DNA of 64,000 bases from GCA-2687025 sp964473525 (GCA_964473525.1 CAYYPK010000010.1:124001-188000); one strand, 5' to 3'. Shown: positions 36,701-45,996, numbered from the stretch's first letter. The notes: a model not told the origin generated them from the sequence alone. Translations and numbers: made by a program.

Positions 36701-39700
36701 GCGCCGCAGGTGAGTCTCGCACCTTCCGGTTCACATACGACACTCAGCCACCCGAGATCACGTCTGTCGACCCCATTGAGTTGCTGAACGCGGAGGTGTT
36801 CGTGTCGCGCAGCCTCGCCCGAATCGTGGCGAGCATCTCGGACGCGAGTTCCGGCGTGGATCTCACGGCGTCCGCCGTGCGGCTTCTGGACGAATCCGGC
36901 GCCGAAGTGCTCGGCGTGCTGGAGAACGACAACAACGCGACGGTGTGGCTGCAGATGGCGTCGCCGCTCATCCCGGGCGGCGCGAGCGATGGCCGGTACA
37001 CGGCGGAAGTGACCGCTGTCGACCGCGCGGGACACGCCAAGGTTCTGAGCCAGACGCTCGTGTACGATACGTCCGCCCCGACCGTGACGTCGTCGTCGCC
37101 GGCTGCGGACGAGACCGTTACCGAAGCCATCACCACGATGACCGTGGAGATTGGTGACGGTGGCGGCAGCGGCCTTGATGTCGCGGGCTCGCAGATCACG
37201 CTCCTGAACCCCGACGGCGCGCCAGTCGCGACGAACCGAAGCGCCGATGGCGATGTCGTGACGCTCACGTTCAGCCGACTGACGCAGGTTGGCGGCTACA
37301 CGATGCAGGTGCAGGGCTTGGACCGCGCGGGGAACCTCGCGGAGAACCCGACGTCGGTACCCTTCTTCGTCGCGCTCCGCGGCCCGGCGGTGACGTCGCT
37401 GACCATCGGCGGCTCGTCTAGCGTCAGCCATACGAACGACCTCGGCGAGATTCGCGCCGAATTCGTCGACCGTAGCGGCGTGGGCCTCGACTTCACCGAC
37501 GACGGCTCTAGCGTCACTGTCACCGGCCCGAGCGGCCCGGTGGGCGGCGAGATGGTCGTGGACGGATCGACGCTCGTGTGGACGCCGACCGTGGCGCTCT
37601 CGTCGAGCGGCGCCGACGACGGCGAATACACCGTCGCGGTTACCCCAGTTGACCTCGCCGGCCGAGCAGGGGCCGGTCTCGTGCGCCGCGTCATCTACGA
37701 CTCGCAGGCGCCGCACATCTCCTCCGCGAGCCCGGCCAACACGGCGCTCGCGACCACATTCGTCAACAGTTCGGTCTCGCTGGTGGAGGTCGTGATTGAC
37801 GACATCGGCATGGCGGGCGTGGACATGGACGAGCAGTCCGCCGAACTGGTGCGGGGCAACGGCTCCCGAGTCGCGGGACGCGCCGCCCATGACGGTGTCT
37901 CAACCGCTAGGTGGCAACTGGACGCTCCTCTGGCGACCGACGGCTCGGAGGACGGCGCGTACGCCGTCTCCGTGCGCGCGGTTGACCGGGCTGGCAACGC
38001 AGCGAGCGTCGACTACGACATCGTGTACGACACCGTAGCGCCCTCGCTGACGGGCTCGGCGCCGTCCGACGGCTCGTCCATCAGCGCGACACTCAGCGCG
38101 ATCCGACCCACCGTGTCGGACGACGGTAGCGGCATCGACCCGGTCGCGACGTCTCTGGCGCTTACCGGCCCCGACGGAGGCGAAGTCGCCGGGCGGCTCA
38201 GCTACGACGGCGCGGACGGCTTCAGCTTCGAGATTGAGGGCCGCATGGTCGATGTCGGGCAATACACTCTCGCGGGCGTGTTCGTCGACCGCGCGGGGAA
38301 CGCCCGAGCGGCCAGCCTGTCCTTCTTCCGGTCGGCTAACACACCGTCGGTTGGCAGCACGGAGCCGGCGACGGCTCCCGCCGATGAGGCGTTTGCCGGT
38401 CCCGGTCTGGACGAGGTGCGCGTGCAGTTGCAGGAGACCGGAGGCGGGGGCATCTCGCTTGCGCCGTCGCACTCCGTCATACGCCTCATCGGGCCGAGCG
38501 GCTCTGATGTGCCGGGCGTGCCGGCTGGCAGCGGTGGCGACGAACTGGTCTACACCATCAGCGGCGGCCTGTCCGAGGACGGCTCCGATGACGGGACGTA
38601 CCGAATCGTGGTGACGCCAGCGAACGCCGCGGGCACGCAGGGAGCCACGGAGACCCTGAGCTTCATCTACGATTCGCAGGCGCCGGACGTCGACGCGCGC
38701 CTAGGGACGTTCCTCCCGCAGGGAGGAGACCCAGGGGCCATCGAGGGCTTCTTCGTGAACGTCGAGGATCCGGGCTCTGGCTCCGGTATAGACTGGGAAG
38801 CCGTTGACAGCGGCTGGCTCGTGCTGGAGGCGCCAGACGGATCGCTCGTAGACGCACGCGTGTCGAGCGACGACGAAGCTAGCCTGTTCATCATACTCAC
38901 CACACCGTTGGCGAGCGACGGGTCGCAGGACGGCGAATACATCCTCGGCGTGTTCGCGTCTGACCGCGCGGGCAACGAAACCGCCGTCGCGTTCAGCTTC
39001 GACCTGGACACGACCGCGCCCGTGATCGACGGAGCTTCGTTGACACTCAACGACGCCCCGGTCGTGCTGGACACGAACAGCCTGGACTACCCGAGCGCCG
39101 TGAACACGGAGACGGGCGTCAACCTGCGGGTCAGCATCGCGGACGACGGCGCGGGAGTGGATCTGGCGCACTCGTCCATCCTGCTGCAATCGCCGCAGGG
39201 AGAGATCATCAACGGCACTCTGAAGCAGAACAACGTCGACACCCTCGAGTTCACCTCGGGGCCGCTGGCGGCGGAGGGGCTTTACCGAGTGACAGTGACG
39301 GCGTTGGGCGCGGACGCCAGCGGACTGGGCATCCAGCCGGAGAGCACCCTTGGCGCGACGTTCCTCTACGAGAAGACGCCGCCGACGGCCGAAATCACCG
39401 AGGCCGGTAACGAGGGCGTCTACGAGAGCGAGCCCGCCCACATCGCCGGTAGAGCCTTCGACGGCGCGGATGGCGGCGAAGCAGCCGCGTCTGGCGTCGT
39501 CCGCGTCGAGATCGGTGGAACGGGGCCGGACGGTTCCGAGTTGCCGTGGGAAGAGGCGAAGGACGAAAGCCTTGAACAGCAGAACGCGTGGTCCGAGTGG
39601 TCGGCGGAGTTTCTGCCCAGCACCTCGGGTAAGTTCCGCGTCGTCGCACGTGTGACGGATCGCGCGGGCAACTCGAACATCATCGACGTTGGCACGCTGG

Positions 39701-40035
39701 AGTTCGCGACATCGCTCGCGTTCAAGGGCGCCGTCTACGTGTGGCCGAACCCGCTCAGCCGGTCCAGCGGCGATGTCGCGCACTTCTCGTTCGCGACCAA
39801 CCAGGCCGACAGCGCCGACGTCACCGTCAGCGTCTTCGACGTGTCTGGCACGCTCGTGTACGAGACCACGGCTCCCGCCGACCGCGACCGTTCTACGAAC
39901 GGCCAGACGATCGCGTGGGATCTGCGCAACGGCAGCGGCAAGGAAGTCGCGAGCGGCATCTACGTGTATCGCTTGGAACTCAGGGACGGTCAGAGCACTG
40001 CGCGCAACATGGGTCGCATGCTCGTCGTCAGATAG
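33763..40035 (+). CDS. Giant secreted Ig-like repeat protein with FlgD-like C-terminal domain
   Basis: The 2090-aa protein has a signal peptide (RVFAAILVALLSGATAYAQ), an N-terminal beta-rich domain to about residue 160, then about 17 tandem modules of roughly 105 residues. Each begins with D-T/S-x-x-P and a hydrophobic strand, has LTGPDG near the middle, an LxxDGSxDGxYT-type strand, and ends xDxAGN. The C-terminus (last 105 residues) is FlgD-like: VYVWPNPLSRSSGD, VTVSVFDVSGTLVYE, WDLRNGSGKEVASGIYVYRL. The modules resemble Big_3/cadherin-like bacterial Ig domains. It is likely a long surface fibre or adhesin. A PorV-like gene follows 34 bases later. Confidence 0.85.
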   Translation: MTSRTLRVFAAILVALLSGATAYAQSFVNGPFAIDSTGETGTPSINPSVQQASVVFETDGAGHYRVIVDTHGVGAVGAPDGVFDADDDWVWEGVAGVQPTPAFAGGDTAVTVRADWDGLTTWEGSVVADDGVYTAQVALASLPEEITGGTATTATVQIEIDTVAPAVSLDIPAVSPDGDGVGDSVVVTYGASEAGGFGEFVTASGPVLNAPSIALPGTVPTAGTTTWAGSDITGAALPDGSYDITLIVTDAAGNEGSVTTSVIVDTEDPLLVDLQPAAGSRLNSTVTEIVASLDALDGSPIDLDSAQITLTGSAGVVAGTIEQDVAGSSVSMLLDTPLTTSTENGTYTVDVSIADEAGNAVTRSATFTFDTVAPVVSQVTSADGADLGSGVPLPASDTLVITLEEAGTGIDSSSAAVTLSGPSGAVVPLGVNVEPLSISASYANLSEEGVYTLVVDGVRDLAGNVGSSRTATFLHDATAPAIVDLAPLDIASAGVGRVSEPIAAVIMTGSDELSDLDFAASSIVLTGPDGVVSGSAIDDDASRLTLELDMPLSGLGDADGDYTAEATIADEAGNLRQRTYAFVYDTQPPTATGSIPAAGATVSGEISSVLIDVADATSGVDLANVSVSVSGPAGPLPSSALAEDADTVRVSFPTLRDDGSADGSYQIQLTLVDMNGNTAVDVREFTYAGRAPLVASLTPADGSATNRLSQVSATLADQAGSGLDLASSAIAVTDPTGSDVAGSTSHDGNATITYLADAPVATDGSADGVYSVTVTSVDQRGATADTTATVLLDTLAPTVESQSPENGSTFSDATPTITVSMDDAGAGIDLGATQATLTGPDGAEVALTVRNDGAGSILLSTPRLTLTGTYHLTVTPVDRAGNVGLAWNTLLTHEIAHASVVSIEPANRGFTTSLDAVVVTLADASAASTIELLSPDGARLIGSSTFADGALTFTPETPPVADGRDDGEYTVVVVPANASGAAGESRTFRFTYDTQPPEITSVDPIELLNAEVFVSRSLARIVASISDASSGVDLTASAVRLLDESGAEVLGVLENDNNATVWLQMASPLIPGGASDGRYTAEVTAVDRAGHAKVLSQTLVYDTSAPTVTSSSPAADETVTEAITTMTVEIGDGGGSGLDVAGSQITLLNPDGAPVATNRSADGDVVTLTFSRLTQVGGYTMQVQGLDRAGNLAENPTSVPFFVALRGPAVTSLTIGGSSSVSHTNDLGEIRAEFVDRSGVGLDFTDDGSSVTVTGPSGPVGGEMVVDGSTLVWTPTVALSSSGADDGEYTVAVTPVDLAGRAGAGLVRRVIYDSQAPHISSASPANTALATTFVNSSVSLVEVVIDDIGMAGVDMDEQSAELVRGNGSRVAGRAAHDGVSTARWQLDAPLATDGSEDGAYAVSVRAVDRAGNAASVDYDIVYDTVAPSLTGSAPSDGSSISATLSAIRPTVSDDGSGIDPVATSLALTGPDGGEVAGRLSYDGADGFSFEIEGRMVDVGQYTLAGVFVDRAGNARAASLSFFRSANTPSVGSTEPATAPADEAFAGPGLDEVRVQLQETGGGGISLAPSHSVIRLIGPSGSDVPGVPAGSGGDELVYTISGGLSEDGSDDGTYRIVVTPANAAGTQGATETLSFIYDSQAPDVDARLGTFLPQGGDPGAIEGFFVNVEDPGSGSGIDWEAVDSGWLVLEAPDGSLVDARVSSDDEASLFIILTTPLASDGSQDGEYILGVFASDRAGNETAVAFSFDLDTTAPVIDGASLTLNDAPVVLDTNSLDYPSAVNTETGVNLRVSIADDGAGVDLAHSSILLQSPQGEIINGTLKQNNVDTLEFTSGPLAAEGLYRVTVTALGADASGLGIQPESTLGATFLYEKTPPTAEITEAGNEGVYESEPAHIAGRAFDGADGGEAAASGVVRVEIGGTGPDGSELPWEEAKDESLEQQNAWSEWSAEFLPSTSGKFRVVARVTDRAGNSNIIDVGTLEFATSLAFKGAVYVWPNPLSRSSGDVAHFSFATNQADSADVTVSVFDVSGTLVYETTAPADRDRSTNGQTIAWDLRNGSGKEVASGIYVYRLELRDGQSTARNMGRMLVVR

Positions 40036-40069
40036 TCACGGCGCTGATTACGGAGAGTAAAGCACAGTG

Positions 40070-40990
40070 ATGAAGGCCCCAACAGCGGCGGTCGCGGTGG
40101 CTCTGATGGTGGTATCCCTCGGCGCGGCGGCGCAGTCGGACACCAACGAAAACGCCGGCACGCGCGCGGTTCCCTTTCTCAAGATGGAGTCTGGCAGTCG
40201 CGCGGCCGCCATGGCAGGCGCGTATACCGGGCTCGCCGACGACGCGGACGGTCTGTTCTGGAACCCGGCGGGCCTGTCCGCCATTGTCAACGAAGAGCTG
40301 ACGGGCACACAGAACTTCAGCTTCGGCGGCATCAACCACGAGACGGTTGCCTACGCGCGACGCCTCACGGACAACGGTGTGGGCGCCGTGAGCTTCCAGG
40401 GCGCGTTCGCGGAGATAGAGCGTCGCGTCGGTGACACCGAAGAGCCTGACTCCCTCTTCACCGCCAGCACGTATGCCTTTGGGCTGAGCTACGGACAGAC
40501 GCTCAGCGATCTCTCGGTGGGTGGCACGCTGAAGGTGCTCCAGGAGCGCTTCGATGTCGAGAACCACACGGGTGTGGCGATCGACGCCGGCGCCCTCTAC
40601 GCCACCGCTGACTACTCAGTCGGCATCAGCGTCCTCAGCCTTGGGCCGCAGATCGACGACGCCTCCCTGCCGCTGGCGGTACGCGCCGGTGGGTCGTACC
40701 TGCTGGCGGACGACGGCCCGCTCGGCGTGGCTGACGTCGTGATGCCCACCGACGACGACCCCAGCGTGCGACTCGGCCTAGAGCAATGGTTCTTCGACCA
40801 GGTCGCCCTCCGCGCTGGCTACCACTTCACCGGCAGCGCGAACCCCAACAAGGGGTTCAGCGTGGGATTCGGGTTCAAATCCGAAGGCACGCAGTCGCTG
40901 GAACACGTGGACTTTGAACTCGACTACGCCTTCGTCCCAGAAGACGGCATCGCGGACGCGCACCGCGTGTCGTTCCTCACGCGGTTCTAG
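40070..40990 (+). CDS. PorV/PorQ-family outer-membrane beta-barrel protein
   Basis: The 306-aa protein has a short signal peptide (ALMVVSLGAAAQS), then the family N-terminus FLKMESGSRAAAMAGAYTGLADDADGL split around FWNPAGL, alternating amphipathic strands, and a C-terminal aromatic residue (VSFLTRF). PorV in Bacteroidota is the outer-membrane shuttle for type IX secretion cargo; here it lies immediately after a giant protein with a related C-terminal domain. A GTG at 40067 is an equal start candidate; GGAGAG precedes both. Confidence 0.82.
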   Translation: MKAPTAAVAVALMVVSLGAAAQSDTNENAGTRAVPFLKMESGSRAAAMAGAYTGLADDADGLFWNPAGLSAIVNEELTGTQNFSFGGINHETVAYARRLTDNGVGAVSFQGAFAEIERRVGDTEEPDSLFTASTYAFGLSYGQTLSDLSVGGTLKVLQERFDVENHTGVAIDAGALYATADYSVGISVLSLGPQIDDASLPLAVRAGGSYLLADDGPLGVADVVMPTDDDPSVRLGLEQWFFDQVALRAGYHFTGSANPNKGFSVGFGFKSEGTQSLEHVDFELDYAFVPEDGIADAHRVSFLTRF

Positions 40991-41088
40991 CCGGCCGTAT
41001 ACCCCCTGTTCAACAGCGGGCCGCCGCCCTTGCGTTGGGCTCGTGCTGTTTCCCTGCTCCGCTACGCCTGCGTCCGCCCGTAGCTACG

Positions 41089-41106
41089 ATCTGGCCGATG
41101 CCAGAT
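41089..41106. other. Small hairpin in the gap 40991-41285
   Basis: ATCTGGC (41089-41095) pairs with GCCAGAT (41100-41106) around CGAT. It lies 99 bases beyond the PorV-like stop and has no T-tract. I see no gene or other clear signal in the 295-bp gap. Confidence 0.3.
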
Positions 41107-41285
41107 GCCCGCGCATCGGCGCGTCGCGACATGCCTTGTGCGCCCGCGTGCGACTGGGTGCATCCCAACCAGCAGGTGTGTAGGAGCGCGATGCTGCCGG
41201 CGGCGGGACTGCGGCCATGGCGCGGCTAGAGCTCTGCGCTCACGCCCACGACCACGGCTAACCCAAGACCCAGGAGTCCACGGGC

Positions 41286-41897
41286 ATGACGTCTGAGGTC
41301 ATCGCGTCGGGCGAACGCGCGCTGCTGAGAGACGCGCGGGTCTCCGACGCGGACAGATGGGTGCACTGGCGGCAACATGGCGAATGGCGAGAGTACGACG
41401 CGCCGTGGGAGGCCCTGATTCCGCCACTCACGGTTGAGGAGGAGCAGCGGGCCACCGAGTCATTCCGCCAGCGATGCTCGGAGGAACCGCGATCACCCCG
41501 GCCCACAGCCATCATCGCGACGCCCGCGGACATCCCGGTGGGATCGGTGGTCCGCTACGCCGAGCAGCGGTTCCCTGACGCCTGGTACGTGGGAATCAAC
41601 ATCTGCGAGGACACGCGCCTTAATCAGGGCATCGGCTCGGAGGCGTTGCGCCTCTGGGTCGACTACCTGTTCGCACACTCAGACGTGCACCGACTCGGCC
41701 TGCGCACGTATTCGTTCAACGCCCGTATGATGCGCGTGGCGGCGAAGGTGGGATTCGTGCAGGAGGCCGTCGAGCGAGAGCTGATACAGTGGCGAGGCGA
41801 TTGGCTGGACCGTGTCGGCTACGGCATGCTGCGCAGCGAGTGGGAAGAAGGACAGACCGCACCTCTGCTCTCCCCGCGGCCTGCCGAGCGCGACTAG
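41286..41897 (+). CDS. GNAT-family N-acetyltransferase (RimJ/RimL-like)
   Basis: The 203-aa protein fits the RimJ/L group: ALLRDARVSDADRWVHW, VGINICEDTRLNQGIGSEAL (acetyl-CoA loop), HRLGLRTYSFNARMMRVAAKVGFVQEA and a closing WLDRVGYGML. Substrates of such enzymes range from ribosomal N-termini to antibiotics and sugars. AGGAG lies about 10 bases before the ATG. It ends convergently with the NHL-barrel gene. Confidence 0.85.
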   Translation: MTSEVIASGERALLRDARVSDADRWVHWRQHGEWREYDAPWEALIPPLTVEEEQRATESFRQRCSEEPRSPRPTAIIATPADIPVGSVVRYAEQRFPDAWYVGINICEDTRLNQGIGSEALRLWVDYLFAHSDVHRLGLRTYSFNARMMRVAAKVGFVQEAVERELIQWRGDWLDRVGYGMLRSEWEEGQTAPLLSPRPAERD

Positions 41898-42099
41898 GGG
41901 CCTCCCTGACGGGCTGCCGATGGGAGAGGCGGCGTGCTGACCTGGGTGCGGCCGCCATCCACGCGGCCCGGGCCCAACTGGGACTGTCACGCCACTGTCT
42001 GGGCGGTCGGGCTCCGTAGCGACGCCATGGCAACGCGCTGCCAATGGACCACCGGCGTGGCATCGATCTGTCGCGACCAGAGCGACGCAATGGGCACGA

Positions 42100-42131
42100 G
42101 GAAGCCCACCGAGGCAGGCCGGTGGGCTTCC
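42100..42131. terminator. Hairpin between convergent genes
   Basis: GGAAGCCCACCG pairs perfectly with CGGTGGGCTTCC around an 8-nt loop, 22 bases beyond the minus-strand NHL-barrel stop and 200 bases beyond the GNAT stop. No T-tract is seen on either strand. Nothing else is visible in 41898-42153. Confidence 0.5.
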
Positions 42132-42153
42132 GCGAGACGTCCCAGCAGGACGG

Positions 42154-44139
42154 CTAGAACTTGATGTTCAGCTCGCCGATGAACACGTCGCTCTTGTTCT
42201 GCGTCCTCAGCACCTGGTAGAGGTTGCCCTCCAGGTCGAAGAACTCGCGCGTGTAGTTGCGGCTGGTGTCGTTCGGGTTGTTCGTCTGGTATTGCAGGTA
42301 CAGGTTCGCGTCGCGCAGGATGTCCCAGTCCACGCCGAACATCGTGCCGCTGCTATCGCCCGACTGACGCCCTGCCTGCCGGTTGAACTCTGGGAAGAGC
42401 GCATCCGTGTCGAGGTTGGACGACCCATCCTCCCGCTGCGCGAAGAGGTTGAACTCCTTGTACTCGTACGGGTTCGGGTTCACGACTCGACTGACGCCGA
42501 CGTACAGGTCGTTGTCCCAGTTGCGGTCCTCGAACGTGATGCTGTTCTCACGGCGCTCTGGGTAGACCTGGTCGCCGTCGCGGTTGCGGATGATCGAGGA
42601 GTTCTCGACGAGGACGTTCCATCGATCCGACAGGTCGTAGTTGAAGAGCAGACGCTGACGGCCGTTGAAGTTCGTCTCGTCCTGCGTGTTGTCCGGTACC
42701 TGGTCGATGTCCTCGTAGTCCTCGAGGATTTCGTTCGTCTGGTTCATGAACTGCGTGGACGAGATGGCATCCAACTCGCTCGCGCGCATCGAGAACCCGG
42801 CGAGCGCGTAGCGGCGCAACGAGAAGTCGCTGGCGTCCTGGAGGTAGATCGCGCCGGCGCCGTCCGCGCCGACGAAAGTCAGGTCGTGCAGATCCTCGTC
42901 CATCTGGTCGAGGCGGTACTGCGAGCTGTCGCCGTACGACCCGTCTACGCCGAACCGCTGCACTCGGTGGATCACCTTGTGGTAGAGCGTGTTCTGAATG
43001 CGCACGGCTTCTTGCAGCGCCTTGTCCGTCAGCGCCTTGCTACCGGCATCGTCCTGCTCGTCAAGAAGCGTCAGCTCTTCGAGGCGACGCATGCGGCGCG
43101 TGAGAGCCTCGGTGTCGGACAGCGGAGCCAGGGACGAGTTGGAGCTTAGCTCGCGGAAGGAGCGCTGTCCGCTGGAGAACGCCGAGAGCGACAGCACCTC
43201 CAGAGGCACCGACCGCAGTTCCTTGCGAACGAACGCCGAGTCGTCCTTCACGATGAGCTGGTTGTCGACAGTCGCCGCGAGGTAGTGCGGGGCGGTGACT
43301 TCGCTGCCGCCAAGACCTTCGGATGCGAACGCCGACTGGAATCGGCCGTCGTTGTCGAACTTCACGATGCGGTGGTTGCCGGTGTCCGCGACGAACACGC
43401 TGCCGTCGGCGCCGACTGCGATGTCCTTCGGCCCGTCGAATTCGCCATCGCCGGATCCGTAGCGTCCGAACGTCTCCTGACGCTCTCCGTCCGGTGAGTG
43501 CTTGTAGACGACCTGCTTGGAGTCGCGCTCCGCGTCCAGGATGAACAGGTTGCCCTGACGGTCCAAGGCGACCTCGACGCCGCGGTCGTGCCCCGACGGC
43601 TGGATGGCGAGCGCAAGCTTGCCCTCGTCGGTGAGAATCTGCTTCACCGGAATCACGGGAGACGACTGCGGCAGCGCCGACGCCTTGTCGACCGCGAAGG
43701 TGGTCACGAACGCGCCCGCGCTATCGAACTTGTGAACGCAGGGCGTGTAGATGTAGACCGGCGGCCCGCTGGCCTCCTCGTCGGGAATCACGACCGCCGT
43801 GGTGTCGGCTACGTACACGTTGCCGGCGGTGTCGACGGCGATGTCGCCAGGCTTCACCAAGACCACGTCAAGCGTCTCGGCCGTGGGCGACGGGTATTCG
43901 AACACCGGCGTCCCGTCGGCGCGAAGCTTCTGGATGATGCGATTCTTAGCGTCGCTGACGTAGACCGACCCCTGGGCGTCGAACGCCAGGTTGATCTCCG
44001 AACTGAAGCCGCCGCCGCCGGAGCCCTTGCGCCCGAACGACTGCTCAAACTCCAGGTACCCGAGCGCATGCGCGGACCCCGCAATCGCCAGCGCGCCGGC
44101 CGCGAGGATCAGAAGACCTATGTGCGATCGCTTTGTCAC
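42154..44139 (-). CDS. Exported NHL-propeller protein with putative C-terminal outer-membrane barrel
   Basis: The 661-aa protein has a signal peptide (LLILAAGALAIAGSAHA). NHL/beta-propeller repeats cover about residues 25-290 (INLAFDAQGSVYVSDAKNRI, KDIAVGADGSVFVADTGNHRIVKF). A helical, charged middle follows. Residues 495-661 hold about eight amphipathic strands separated by short turns (RQRLLFNYDLSDRWNVLVEN, NDLYVGVSRVV, YKEFNLFAQRED, DANLYLQYQTN) and end VFIGELNIKF, with a C-terminal Phe as in outer-membrane barrels. It overlaps the upstream ABC gene as GTGA, so all three minus-strand genes form one operon. It could be an outer-membrane partner of the exporter. Confidence 0.75.
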   Translation of the reverse strand: MTKRSHIGLLILAAGALAIAGSAHALGYLEFEQSFGRKGSGGGGFSSEINLAFDAQGSVYVSDAKNRIIQKLRADGTPVFEYPSPTAETLDVVLVKPGDIAVDTAGNVYVADTTAVVIPDEEASGPPVYIYTPCVHKFDSAGAFVTTFAVDKASALPQSSPVIPVKQILTDEGKLALAIQPSGHDRGVEVALDRQGNLFILDAERDSKQVVYKHSPDGERQETFGRYGSGDGEFDGPKDIAVGADGSVFVADTGNHRIVKFDNDGRFQSAFASEGLGGSEVTAPHYLAATVDNQLIVKDDSAFVRKELRSVPLEVLSLSAFSSGQRSFRELSSNSSLAPLSDTEALTRRMRRLEELTLLDEQDDAGSKALTDKALQEAVRIQNTLYHKVIHRVQRFGVDGSYGDSSQYRLDQMDEDLHDLTFVGADGAGAIYLQDASDFSLRRYALAGFSMRASELDAISSTQFMNQTNEILEDYEDIDQVPDNTQDETNFNGRQRLLFNYDLSDRWNVLVENSSIIRNRDGDQVYPERRENSITFEDRNWDNDLYVGVSRVVNPNPYEYKEFNLFAQREDGSSNLDTDALFPEFNRQAGRQSGDSSGTMFGVDWDILRDANLYLQYQTNNPNDTSRNYTREFFDLEGNLYQVLRTQNKSDVFIGELNIKF

Positions 44140-45986
44140 GACGTTTCTCCCACCGCGTCCGTGTGGAGTGAAGCCACTTCTTCCTGACCCCGGTACTGAA
44201 GCTCGTAAAGCCGATAGTAGATGCCGCGTTCCCTGAGCAGTTCCGCGTGCGTGCCGACCTCACGTATCTCGCCCTTGTGCATCACGACGATCTTATCGGC
44301 GTCCTGAATCGTCGAGAGTCGGTGGGCGATAATAATCGAAGTGCGCCCCTCTAGCAAGCGCTTGAGGCCCTCCTGGATGAGCACCTCAGTCTCGGTGTCG
44401 ATGGAGGATGTGGCCTCGTCCAGGATGAGAATGTCCGGGTCGAACGCCAGCGCGCGGGCGAACGCGACGAGCTGCTTCTGGCCGCTGGAGAACGTGCTGC
44501 CGCCCTCCTTGACCTCAGCGTCCATCCCTCCGGGCAGCGAGGCGATGAACCTGTCCGCCTGGACCACTTCCGCGGCGCGCGCCACCTGCTCGTCCGAGAT
44601 CTCCGGCGCGTCGAGTCGGATGTTGTCCGCGATGGTGCCCGAGAAGAGGAACACGTCCTGCTGCACGATCCCTATGCGCCGACGCAGCTCGGAAACCTTG
44701 AGTTCGCGGACGTCGATGCCGTCCATCAGTATGGACCCGCCCTGGATGTCGTAGAAGCGACACAGCAGGTTCGTGAGCGTCGTCTTGCCCGACCCCGTCG
44801 CGCCCACGACGGCGACCTTCTCGCCGCGCTCGATGGTCAGGTTGATACCGCGGATGACGTGGTCGTCCTCCTTGTAGGCGAACCATACGTCACGGAACTC
44901 CACGGCCTCGCGGAAGGCGGGAATGGCCTTGGCGTCCGGCTTCTCCTGGATCGCCGGCTCGGTGTCGAACAGCGTGAATACGCGCTCCGACGACGCCATG
45001 GCGATCAGGAGGGTGTTGTACTGCTCGCTGAGCGCGCGCAGCGGCCAGAAGAACCGCTGACCCCATACCAGGAACGCGAACAACTCGCCCAGCTGGATGT
45101 TGTCCTGCACAACCTGCCCGCCGCCGTACCAGATAACCACGGCAGTCGCCAAGCCGCCGGCGAACTCGATGAGCGGCCCGAAGAACGACATGGCGATGAC
45201 CGCCCGCAGGGCCGCGCTCAAGTACTCCGTGTTGATTCCCCTGAACCGACGAACGGTCGACGCTTCCTGGTTGAACAGTTGTAGCGTCGTCAGTCCGCCG
45301 ATGCGCTCGTTCATGAAGGCGTTCATGCGGGACAGCTGCCGGCGCCACTCGCGGTAAGCCTTCCTCGACAGCACCTGGTAGAAGAGCGTCGCCATCGCGA
45401 TGATGGGCAGCACCGCGAGCGTGACGAGCGCGAACTTCCAGTTCATGACGAACATCATCACGCAGATGGTGATGAGCCCGACAACGCTCCCGATGGAGTC
45501 GACGATGCCCGACGCGAACAGCTCGTTGAGCGCGGCGACGTCGTTCATGACGCGCGTCATCAGCCGACCGACGGCGGTCGTGTCGAAGAACGCGGCGTGC
45601 AGCTTGTGGATATGCGCGTACAGCTGCACGCGCATGTCCCGCATGATGTGCTGCCCCATGATCTGCATCATGTACGTGCGCAGGAACGAGGCGGCCAGAT
45701 CCACGAGCAGCAGCGCGAAGTACAGCGTCACGACGCCGCGCAACGCAAACAGCACGGCGCCGAACTCGCGATTGCGAAGGGCGTCGCTGTTGATGTGTTC
45801 GTCGATGGCGTACTTCGCGAGCAAGGGCGTGACGTTGCGCGCGCCCTCGGCGATGAGGATCAGCACGAGCCCGACGAGCACCCGACCGGTGTACGGCTTC
45901 ACGTAGCCGATGAGCCGGCGGAAGATCTCACGGTCGTAGATCTTTGTGAGTTCGTCTTCGTCGTATAGGTCGTCGTGCTGGAACAT
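44136..45986 (-). CDS. Heterodimeric ABC exporter, catalytic-site subunit
   Basis: The 616-aa half-transporter has six transmembrane helices (about residues 35-330) and an ATPase domain with Walker A VGATGSGKTTL, Walker B DILILDEATSSID with the catalytic Glu, and H-loop IIAHRLST. Its signature motif is altered to FSSGQ in place of LSGGQ. With the next gene's Asp-for-Glu change, this gives one normal and one degenerate ATP site, as in BmrCD or TM287/288. It likely exports lipids, drugs or a surface component. The start follows the partner gene by 10 bases. Confidence 0.92.
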   Translation of the reverse strand: MFQHDDLYDEDELTKIYDREIFRRLIGYVKPYTGRVLVGLVLILIAEGARNVTPLLAKYAIDEHINSDALRNREFGAVLFALRGVVTLYFALLLVDLAASFLRTYMMQIMGQHIMRDMRVQLYAHIHKLHAAFFDTTAVGRLMTRVMNDVAALNELFASGIVDSIGSVVGLITICVMMFVMNWKFALVTLAVLPIIAMATLFYQVLSRKAYREWRRQLSRMNAFMNERIGGLTTLQLFNQEASTVRRFRGINTEYLSAALRAVIAMSFFGPLIEFAGGLATAVVIWYGGGQVVQDNIQLGELFAFLVWGQRFFWPLRALSEQYNTLLIAMASSERVFTLFDTEPAIQEKPDAKAIPAFREAVEFRDVWFAYKEDDHVIRGINLTIERGEKVAVVGATGSGKTTLTNLLCRFYDIQGGSILMDGIDVRELKVSELRRRIGIVQQDVFLFSGTIADNIRLDAPEISDEQVARAAEVVQADRFIASLPGGMDAEVKEGGSTFSSGQKQLVAFARALAFDPDILILDEATSSIDTETEVLIQEGLKRLLEGRTSIIIAHRLSTIQDADKIVVMHKGEIREVGTHAELLRERGIYYRLYELQYRGQEEVASLHTDAVGETS

Positions 45987-45996
45987 CGGCGCGGCC

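Noticed and set aside
35182..37890. Long antisense open frame (about 900 codons) opposite the Ig-repeat protein
   Set aside because: Long shadows are expected opposite GC-rich repetitive genes; the translation is Arg/Val/Gly/Ala-rich with no domain, and the sense frame is a clear secreted protein.
33763..40035. DNA tandem repeats or CRISPR in the giant gene
   Set aside because: The periodicity is at protein level with diverged codons; there are no identical direct repeats with regular spacers.
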